Of a stretch of DNA of 64,000 bases, positions 56,820-64,000 are shown in pieces; the stretch's first letter is position 1; every line of letters begins with the position of its first letter. The translations under genes were made by a program, and so were the position numbers. The notes beneath the pieces are model-generated. The model worked only from the letters and a program-made list of their open reading frames with translations. It was not told the origin of the DNA and searched no databases. This DNA comes from an uncultured Steroidobacter sp. (GTDB taxonomy: Bacteria; Pseudomonadota; Gammaproteobacteria; Steroidobacterales; Steroidobacteraceae), in the NCBI GenBank assembly GCA_937864115.1, contig CALMII010000025.1, positions 124,001 to 188,000 on the forward strand, given 5' to 3'.

Positions 56820-57005
56820 GGGAGCGCCTTGGTAACGGAATCGGCCGAACTCTAGGCAGCGCATACAGGCAAGGCAAGGTGCGAGCGATTGGCCGCGGAC
56901 CGCGGGCGCTTGCACCCTTTTCGCAGCCCTGTCGCCCACGCGGGACGGTCTTGCCGCTTGTTTTGAACCGCCTTGCGCCAGTCTGAGGCAGGCATCGGGA
57001 AATTT

Positions 57006-57022
57006 CGCACTAATCGGGTGCG
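57006..57022 (+). promoter_or_regulatory. NtrC-type enhancer site upstream of glnK
   Basis: CGCAC (57006-57010) and GTGCG (57018-57022) are inverted around seven bases, matching the GCAC-N7-GTGC core of NtrC sites. It lies about 50 bases before the -24 element. The rest of the gap 56820-57176 shows no gene. Confidence 0.55.
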
Positions 57023-57072
57023 TTCCCTGTATCCCGTCGAGGCGGTAACACCGTTTCACCTTGCCGATTTCG

Positions 57073-57088
57073 TGGCACAGAAAGTGCA
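57073..57088 (+). promoter_or_regulatory. Sigma-54 promoter of glnK-amtB
   Basis: TGGCACAGAAAGTGCA matches the consensus TGGCACG-N4-TTGCA, with the invariant GG and GC correctly spaced. Transcription should start near 57100, 77 bases before the glnK start. Confidence 0.8.
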
Positions 57089-57155
57089 TTTCCGATGCGG
57101 CGCGAAACGAGTGCTCAAGAGTTCACCACGAAACCTTCGCCGCTCGCGCCCATGA

Positions 57156-57515
<360 letters not shown>

Positions 57516-57570
57516 TTTTTTTCGAGCACCTCCTGGCAACTAAATAAATTCTTCCCGTAGGAGAACGACA

Positions 57571-59013
<1,443 letters not shown>

Positions 59014-59048
59014 CGTCGATGAGGGCGGCGACCTCGCCGTCACTCGCA

Positions 59049-59079
59049 GAAACGGGCGCGCAAGCGCCCGTTTCTTTTT
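59049..59079 (+). terminator. Intrinsic terminator of glnK-amtB
   Basis: An exact 11-bp stem GAAACGGGCGC / GCGCCCGTTTC with a GCAA loop is followed by TTTTT, 36 bases after the amtB stop. Confidence 0.9.
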
Positions 59080-59248
59080 GCGCGACCGGAGCGTGACGCA
59101 GTCCTCAGTCCGCGCGCCTCGCGGGCCTGTCTTGACTCAGTCCGCAAACCTTCCTGATACACTCGGCCGGGCCGAATCCGATGCAGCCGGGACGACGCAA
59201 GTCCCTGTCGCCATTGAAGAAATGTCCACGCCGGCGCGCACGAACCCG

Positions 59249-59323
59249 GCGCTGCGAGAACGACGGGCAGCGGGCATAACGGTGACCCGCATCAAGGGAT
59301 TCGGCGCGCGACACGGGCACACT
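59249..59323 (+). pseudogene. P-II-like T-loop fragment downstream of amtB
   Basis: The frame reads ALRERRAAGITVTRIKGFGA followed by RHGHT. In GlnK of this window the matching segment is [17 protein letters not shown], so 11 of 17 positions agree, including GFG and GHT. The similarity stops after GHT and there is no intact frame around it. It looks like a remnant of a second P-II gene; chance similarity is less likely but not excluded. The rest of 59080-59402 shows no gene. Confidence 0.4.
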
Positions 59324-59402
59324 GGCCCCACTGTCGTGCCGATGCGCACGTCCGTCCGCGGCAACGACCGCGAACGATCCGATCAACGTCCTGGAGATGG
59401 CG

Positions 59403-59861
59403 ATGTTGCGATATTCACTGACCCTGACCGCTGCGGCTGTCGTGCTCTGCGCCGGCGCTGCGCACGCCGACGTCTACATGTTCAAGGACGCCCAGGGCAA
59501 CGTGCAGTACACGGACAAGCCGCCGACCCTGCCGGCCGAACGCCTCAACGTGCAGTCGCGCAAGACGGACGTCGTCGAAGTCCAGGCGCGCGAACAGGCC
59601 GAACTGGCAAAGCTCAAAGCCACGGACGAAGCCCGGCAGAAGTCGAACGCTGCGCAGACCGATCAGCAGTCGGCCGCAGAGCTGACCGCGAAGGACAAGG
59701 CAGAGCGCTGCACCAAGGCGCGCGAACGCTACGACAAATACGCGACCTCGCAGCGGCTGTACGAAACGCAGGCCAATGGCGAGCGCCGTTACCTCAGCGA
59801 TGCCGAACTCGATGCCGCGCGCAGCTCCGCCAAGTCGACGATGGACGAGTTCTGCAAATGA
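59403..59861 (+). CDS. Exported DUF4124 protein
   Basis: The protein has 152 residues. It has a signal peptide (MLRYSLTLTAAAVVLCAGAA, cleaved after HA), then the DUF4124 motif DVYMFKDAQGNVQYTDKPPT. The rest is charged and helical, with two Cys residues (AERCTKARERYDKYATSQRL and DEFCK) that could form a disulfide. GGAG ends six bases before the ATG at 59403, so this start is preferred to 59397. Role unknown; periplasmic. Confidence 0.82.
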   Translation: MLRYSLTLTAAAVVLCAGAAHADVYMFKDAQGNVQYTDKPPTLPAERLNVQSRKTDVVEVQAREQAELAKLKATDEARQKSNAAQTDQQSAAELTAKDKAERCTKARERYDKYATSQRLYETQANGERRYLSDAELDAARSSAKSTMDEFCK

Positions 59862-59951
59862 TTCCCGCGGCCGGGTCGCCGACCCGGCCATGAAATTCCG
59901 GCGGGCCCGGACGTACAATCCCCGCGTCCCGTCCCGGAGTTTTCCCTGCTG

Positions 59952-60875
59952 ATGACTACTTCCCTGCCCGCTCCCCGGCGTATCGGTTTCATCGGACTCG
60001 GCGCCATGGGCCTGGGCATGTCGCGCAATCTTCACAAGCACCGCCTGCTGGCTGCGGTCTGGAATCGCACGGCCGCGAAAGCCGAAGCCATCGCCCGTGA
60101 AACCGGCTGCGTCGTCGCGAAGACGCCAGCGGATCTGGCGACGCTGTGCGATGCCATCGCGATGTGCGTCTCCGCGGACGACGACGTACTCGCGATGGTC
60201 GACGCGCTGCTGCCGACCATCCGGCGCGACGCCATCGTCATCGACTGCTCGACCGTCGGCGCCAACACCGCGCGCACCGCCGCGCTGCGATTGCGCGAGC
60301 GCGGCGCTCACTTCATCGATGCGCCGGTGAGCGGCGGCGTCGAAGGCGCGCGCGACGGCACGCTGGCCGTCATGTGCGGCGGCGATGACGACGTGTTCCA
60401 GCGCGCCCGTCCCGTGCTCGAAGCCATGGGACGCACCGTCACGCATTTCGGCCCGACCGGTTCGGGTCAGGCTGCGAAGGCGACCAACCAGATCATGTGC
60501 GCCGGCGTCATCCAGGCCGTCGCCGAAGCCATGGCCTTCGCCAAGGCCGAGGACCTGCCGCTCGACAAGCTGATCGAAACCCTCGGCAAGGGCGCGGGAT
60601 CGAGCTGGTACTTCGTGAATCGCGCGCCGAACATCGTGCGCGACAGCTATCCCCCGGGCTTCCGCGTGCGCCTGCACGAGAAGGATCTGAAAATCTGCCG
60701 CGCCATGGCGCAGCGTCATGGCGTGCAGCTGCCGCTGATCGAAATGACGCTGGTCCACTATCGACGCCTCATCGAGCAGGGACACGGCGATGAAGACATC
60801 TCCACGCTGTTCCATCTGAAAGACGCGTTGTTCGCCGCCGCGGCGGCCGATCCCAAACGCGCCGACGAAACGTAA
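59952..60875 (+). CDS. 3-hydroxyisobutyrate dehydrogenase-family NAD(P)-dependent oxidoreductase
   Basis: The protein has 307 residues. The N-terminal Rossmann motif is IGFIGLGAMGLGMSRNL (residue ~11), the substrate loop is FIDAPVSGGVEGARDGTLAV, and the catalytic Lys lies in GSGQAAKATNQIM, the family signature. The C-terminal helical domain has FRVRLHEKDLKI. It fits 3-hydroxyisobutyrate, tartronate semialdehyde or related beta-hydroxyacid dehydrogenases; the exact substrate is open. The AlgZ gene begins 14 bases later. Confidence 0.9.
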   Translation: MTTSLPAPRRIGFIGLGAMGLGMSRNLHKHRLLAAVWNRTAAKAEAIARETGCVVAKTPADLATLCDAIAMCVSADDDVLAMVDALLPTIRRDAIVIDCSTVGANTARTAALRLRERGAHFIDAPVSGGVEGARDGTLAVMCGGDDDVFQRARPVLEAMGRTVTHFGPTGSGQAAKATNQIMCAGVIQAVAEAMAFAKAEDLPLDKLIETLGKGAGSSWYFVNRAPNIVRDSYPPGFRVRLHEKDLKICRAMAQRHGVQLPLIEMTLVHYRRLIEQGHGDEDISTLFHLKDALFAAAAADPKRADET

Positions 60876-60889
60876 TCGGCCGAGCCGCG

Positions 60890-61978
60890 ATGTCCGCGAC
60901 CGATTCCGACACCCGCGGCCCCGCGACCCGACTGTTCCTGCCCGACTTCTGCCAGGGGTCCGCCGTCCTGGCCATCGTGCTGATCGCCGAACTCGTTGCG
61001 ATCATCTTCGCCATCGCACGCCAGGCGCTGCACGAGAATTTCTGGATCGATCTGGCGAGCTCATCGCTGTTCCTGCTGTGGATCGGGCTCGTCTGCGCGG
61101 CGGTGCTGTGTCGCAGCCGGCGCTGGCTGGAGCGCATGCCGGCGGCGCGGGCCGCGTCTATCGCCATTGCGCTGCTGGTCGGCACCGTCGGTGTCGTCTC
61201 CGAAGTCGTGTACCAGGTCGGCAGCGCGCTGAACCCCGGCCATGTCGAATCGAGCCTGCTGTTTCCGAACACGCACGCGGGCTTCCTGCTGCGGAACATG
61301 GTGGTCGGCTTCATCGTCAGCTCGCTCGCGCTGCGCTACTTCTACGTCAGCGCGGAATGGAAACGCAGCATCGAAATGGAAGCGCTGGCGCGCATCCGCG
61401 CGTTGCAGGCGCGCATCCGCCCGCACTTCCTGTTCAACAGCATGAACACGATCGCGGCACTGACCCGCACCCATCCCGACAGCGCCGAGCAGGCGGTGGA
61501 AGATCTGGCCGACCTGTTCCGCGCGAGCCTCGCGGAAGCGGACACGATGATCACGCTGCGCGAGGAACTCGACATCGCGCGCACGCACCAGCGCATCGAA
61601 CAGCTGCGCCTCGGACCCCGACTGCGCGTGGAGTGGCACATCGACGATCTACCGCTCAACACGCCGGTGCCCAGCCTCATCGTGCAGCCGCTGCTGGAAA
61701 ATGCCGTGTATCACGGCATCGAAATGCTGCCGGCCGGCGGCACCGTCACCATCACCGGACGCCGCCGCCAGCACGACGTGGAGATCGAAGTCCGCAACCC
61801 GATCCCCGCACAGGCAGGCTACGGCGAACGCGAGGGCAACCGCATGGCCCTGGAAAACATCCGCCAGCGCCTGGAACTCGCTTGGCCCGGCCGCGCCCGC
61901 ATCGAAACGCGCCAGAAGGACGGCGAGTTTTCTGCGCGCCTCGTCTTCCCGTATGCTGCCGGGCAGGAAAGGGAATGA
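60890..61978 (+). CDS. algZ: AlgZ/LytS-family sensor histidine kinase
   Basis: The protein has 362 residues. Four membrane helices occupy about 22-44, 57-75, 88-110 and 131-150. The His_kinase domain has RIRALQARIRPHFLFNSMNT with the phosphorylated His at 179. The ATP-binding part has VPSLIVQPLLENAVYHGIEM, and the C-terminal domain has MALENIRQRLELAWPG. It lacks the typical extracellular sensor domain. Its partner AlgR is encoded about 140 bases downstream. Confidence 0.88.
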   Translation: MSATDSDTRGPATRLFLPDFCQGSAVLAIVLIAELVAIIFAIARQALHENFWIDLASSSLFLLWIGLVCAAVLCRSRRWLERMPAARAASIAIALLVGTVGVVSEVVYQVGSALNPGHVESSLLFPNTHAGFLLRNMVVGFIVSSLALRYFYVSAEWKRSIEMEALARIRALQARIRPHFLFNSMNTIAALTRTHPDSAEQAVEDLADLFRASLAEADTMITLREELDIARTHQRIEQLRLGPRLRVEWHIDDLPLNTPVPSLIVQPLLENAVYHGIEMLPAGGTVTITGRRRQHDVEIEVRNPIPAQAGYGEREGNRMALENIRQRLELAWPGRARIETRQKDGEFSARLVFPYAAGQERE

Positions 61979-62003
61979 ACTGCGCGGACCCCGGATTCAG
62001 AGG

Positions 62004-62087
62004 AATGGCCGCAAAAAAGCGCAAAGGGCTCAAAGGTCGGAAATGTATTTCTTACCCTTGCGATTCTTGCGCCTTTTTGCGGCCATT
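62004..62087. repeat. CCGCAAAAAAG long inverted repeat (family 3, copy 3) between algZ and algR
   Basis: AATGGCCGCAAAAAAGCGCA pairs with GCGCCTTTTTGCGGCCATT, with AAGGGCTC and related bases near the loop. It lies inside what should be a two-gene unit and could reduce read-through from algZ to algR. Confidence 0.7.
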
Positions 62088-62121
62088 CTCTTCTCTATTC
62101 GGTCTCTGCGACGCATGACAC

Positions 62122-62859
62122 ATGAATCTGCTGATCGTTGACGACGAAGCGCCGGCCCGCGACCGGTTGCGGCGGCTGCTCGAGGAAATCGGCGACTACG
62201 AGTCGATTGCCGAAGCCGGCAACGGCGAGGAAGCGCTCGCGTATTGCAGCGAGCAGCAGCCCGACATCGTGCTGCTGGACGTGCGCATGCCGGGCATCTC
62301 CGGCATCGAAGTAGCGCGGCACATCGACACGCTGCAGGATCCGCCCGCGGTCATCTTCACCACCGCCTACGATCAGTACGCGGTCGAAGCCTTCGAAACC
62401 GAAGCGGTCGGTTACCTGCTCAAGCCCGTTCGCAAGGAGAAGCTGGCGCATGCCTTGCGCCATGCCTCGCGCATCTCGCCGTCGCGACTCGTCAAGGTCG
62501 CGCAATCGGCGCGGCTCGAGCACCGGCGCGACCAGATCTGTGCGCGGCTCGGCGATCAGCTGAAGCTGATTCCCGTCGCCGACATCTATTACTTCCTCGC
62601 CGATCAGAAGTACGTGACCGTGCGCCACAAGGGCGGCGAGAGCCTGATCGACGAATCATTGAAAGCGCTGGCGGAAGAATTCGCGACCGACTTCGTGCGC
62701 ATCCATCGCAACGCACTGGTCGCAGAGAAACAGATCTCGGCCGTCGAGCGCACCGAGGAAGGCAAGTACAACGTGCGCGTCAGGGAGTGCGGCGATGTGC
62801 TGGAAGTCAGCCGGCGGCACGCGTCCGAACTGTTACGCCGTATCCGTGGGGAATCCTGA
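62122..62859 (+). CDS. algR: AlgR-family LytTR response regulator
   Basis: The protein has 245 residues. The receiver domain has LLIVDDEAPARDRLRRLLEE and the phosphoacceptor Asp at 53 in DIVLLDVRMPGISG; Thr and Lys follow in IFTTAYD and LLKPVRKE. The LytTR DNA-binding domain covers ~140-240 (DIYYFLADQKYVTVRHKGGE, FVRIHRNALVAEKQI). In Pseudomonas AlgR controls alginate, twitching motility and c-di-GMP genes. It pairs with the AlgZ kinase upstream. Confidence 0.92.
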   Translation: MNLLIVDDEAPARDRLRRLLEEIGDYESIAEAGNGEEALAYCSEQQPDIVLLDVRMPGISGIEVARHIDTLQDPPAVIFTTAYDQYAVEAFETEAVGYLLKPVRKEKLAHALRHASRISPSRLVKVAQSARLEHRRDQICARLGDQLKLIPVADIYYFLADQKYVTVRHKGGESLIDESLKALAEEFATDFVRIHRNALVAEKQISAVERTEEGKYNVRVRECGDVLEVSRRHASELLRRIRGES

Positions 62860-62866
62860 AGAATCG

Positions 62867-63057
62867 GAGTTTCACACGGAGATCACGGAGGCCACGGAGG
62901 TCGGAAGAAGAGGATTTTCCACGGGGGACACGGGGAACACGGGGTCTCGGAACAGAAAATCTCTTCTTGTCCCCGTGCTCCCCGTGTCCCCCGTGGAAAC
63001 TCCTCCTTCTTCTTTGCCTTGAACTCCGTGGTCTCCGTGATCTCCGTGTGAAACTCC
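62867..63057. repeat. Nested inverted repeats: solo family 4 element inside a CACGGAG repeat
   Basis: The outer arms read GAGTTTCACACGGAGATCAC at the left (62867) and GATCTCCGTGTGAAACTC at the right (to about 63056). The inner arms TTTCCACGGGGGACACGGGG (from 62916) and CCCCGTGTCCCCCGTGGAAA (to 62999) are a copy of the ends of the GxxExxY unit but enclose only 26 bases. No gene lies inside. It follows the algR stop. Confidence 0.8.
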
Positions 63058-63068
63058 AACTCTTCTCT

Positions 63069-63353
63069 TCAGCGCAACAACCGGAAGAGCCGCTGGCCCG
63101 CAGTGACGAACACCGCGCTGCGGCCGGCCCAGCGCAGCAGGCGGCGCGGACCGACGAGCGCCAGCAGCGCCATGCCGCCGCCGAGCAGCAGGGGACGCGT
63201 TGCGTAGCGGCGGACGAGGTTGATGCCGCGGTCCACCGATCCCAGTCGCGATTCGACGTTGTCGACGATGTGCGCGAGTTCCTCGCGCTGCAGGGCGCAG
63301 TGCGCGCGCAGCGCGGTGCGTCGCTGGCTCAGCGTGAGGGTGCGTTCGCTCAC
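63069..63353 (-). CDS. YqjK-like protein
   Basis: The protein has 94 residues. The N-terminal half is helical and charged (LSQRRTALRAHCALQREELA); a central GINLVRRYATRPLLLGGGMA leads to a hydrophobic segment. This fits the YqjK-like family that follows YqjE genes in many Proteobacteria. Its start overlaps the YqjE stop by four bases. Function unknown. Confidence 0.75.
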   Translation of the reverse strand: MSERTLTLSQRRTALRAHCALQREELAHIVDNVESRLGSVDRGINLVRRYATRPLLLGGGMALLALVGPRRLLRWAGRSAVFVTAGQRLFRLLR

Positions 63354-63754
63354 AGGCGTGCCCGCAGCTGATCGCGGTCCTTGGCCAGTTCCGCGAGCGT
63401 CGCATCCAGCATCGGCGGCTTCGCCTTGAGCCGGCGCATGAGCATGATGCCGCCGATCGCGGCGATCAGCAGGAAGGCGCCGGTCATGAGGAGGGCCGCG
63501 AGAATCCGGTGCGTGTCCCAGAACGCGAAGATGATGGTCAGCGCGCCGAGGAACAGCGCCATCATCGCGGCGAACAACGCGATGAACGACCAGATCAGCA
63601 GCTGCGCGACTTCCTGGACTTCTTCCTGGATCTCGGTCGTCAGCAGCTGCAGACGCGTGTGCGCGATCGCGACCAGCGTGGCAACGAAGTTGCTCAGGGA
63701 CTGGAACAGTCCCGTGACCGGGGCCGGATCGCGATCGTGCGGAGCGTCATCCAT
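63350..63754 (-). CDS. YqjE-like (Phage_holin_3_6) membrane protein
   Basis: The protein has 134 residues. A cytoplasmic helical N-terminus (FQSLSNFVATLVAIAHTRLQ, TEIQEEVQEVAQ) precedes two membrane helices (LLIWSFIALFAAMMALFLGA and LAALLMTGAFLLIAAIGGIM). This matches the YqjE family; no lysis function is implied by the holin label. It lies between the DUF883 and YqjK-like genes in one minus-strand unit. Confidence 0.82.
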   Translation of the reverse strand: MDDAPHDRDPAPVTGLFQSLSNFVATLVAIAHTRLQLLTTEIQEEVQEVAQLLIWSFIALFAAMMALFLGALTIIFAFWDTHRILAALLMTGAFLLIAAIGGIMLMRRLKAKPPMLDATLAELAKDRDQLRARL

Positions 63755-63781
63755 GCGTGCGGCGTCCCGTCAGAACCATCT

Positions 63782-64000
63782 TCATCGACGGCTGATCAGG
63801 ATGCCGAGCACCAGGCCGATGCCCGCGGCAATGCCCACCGACTGCCAGGGGTTGTCGCGAACGTATTCTTCGGTGGCATCCGCCAGCTCGCGCGCGCGAC
63901 GCAACGCCTCCTCTTCGACTTCGGAGAGGCGTACCCGCGCCTGACGAAGCGATTCCTCGGCACGGGCGCGTACTTCCTGGATCTTCTCGCCGGTCTGGGC
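63782..64000 (-). CDS. DUF883 (ElaB/YqjD-like) protein, C-terminal part
   Basis: The last 72 residues are visible; the start lies beyond the right edge. The sequence is amphipathic (GEKIQEVRARAEESLRQARV), then DATEEYVRDNPWQSVGIAAG, ending in a membrane anchor GIGLVLGILISRR. The DNPW motif and C-terminal anchor are typical of ElaB/YqjD proteins, which associate ribosomes with the membrane in stationary-phase E. coli. It is first of the three-gene unit. Confidence 0.85.
   Translation of the reverse strand, partial: AQTGEKIQEVRARAEESLRQARVRLSEVEEEALRRARELADATEEYVRDNPWQSVGIAAGIGLVLGILISRR

Noticed and set aside
63350..63754. Phage holin as a sign of a prophage
   Set aside because: The protein belongs to the chromosomal YqjE group beside DUF883 and YqjK-like genes. 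No other phage gene is present.

Overview
This window is a GC-rich, densely coded piece of a Gram-negative chromosome. Three TonB-dependent receptors, an usher-like protein and a lipoprotein show an outer membrane. AlgZ/AlgR, a cytochrome c5-type protein, YifB/ComM, UbiK and a YqjK/YqjE/DUF883 cluster point to a gammaproteobacterium. The many TonB receptors and S9 peptidases resemble Steroidobacteraceae, Nevskiales or Xanthomonadales relatives; that placement is inference. I see no prophage, insertion sequence, CRISPR array or rRNA.

Layout. (1) 1-4.6 kb: the start of a membrane transporter gene, then two paralogous Ig-repeat/fibronectin exported proteins. Upstream of them lie three class I cyclic-di-GMP (GEMM-I) riboswitches, one tandem pair and one single. 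(2) 4.7-10.5 kb: a CcdAB-type toxin-antitoxin pair, a receiver-PAS-PAS-GAF-HD-GYP phosphodiesterase, a stand-alone receiver protein and an oligopeptidase B. (3) 10.9-14 kb: an unusual receiver/TM/repeat/TonB protein and a LysR regulator. (4) 14.1-22.6 kb: a nitrate assimilation operon behind a sigma-54 promoter (transporter, NirB, a NirD-oxidoreductase fusion, NasA). (5) 22.8-35.8 kb: two TonB receptors, an MFS exporter, an orphan usher-like lipoprotein, an L,D-transpeptidase-fold protein and a TPR-methyltransferase. (6) 36-41.5 kb: a HAD phosphatase, a siderophore-interacting-type flavoprotein, and a tightly overlapping GntR-ABC-permease-beta-lactamase-family operon. (7) 41.5-52.8 kb: a Fur-type-controlled siderophore receptor, a GMC oxidoreductase with an S9-like hydrolase, a DUF411 protein, a SulP transporter, a GGEEF diguanylate cyclase, gene remnants and an NAD(P)-binding protein. 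(8) 52.9-64 kb: a HemD-like protein, tRNA-Arg(CCG), cytochrome c, YifB, a GxxExxY protein inside inverted repeats, UbiK, glnK-amtB with sigma-54 and NtrC sites, AlgZ/AlgR and the YqjK/YqjE/DUF883 genes.

Two themes link the genes. Cyclic-di-GMP: a GGEEF cyclase and an HD-GYP protein could make and degrade the signal, and three riboswitches read it upstream of two surface-type proteins. Nitrogen: both the nitrate operon and glnK-amtB carry sigma-54 promoters, so they probably form one nitrogen-limitation response.

The intergenic regions are unusually rich in long inverted repeats. I distinguish at least five families. One supplies the sequence just before the nasA start codon, and another flanks the GxxExxY gene like terminal inverted repeats.
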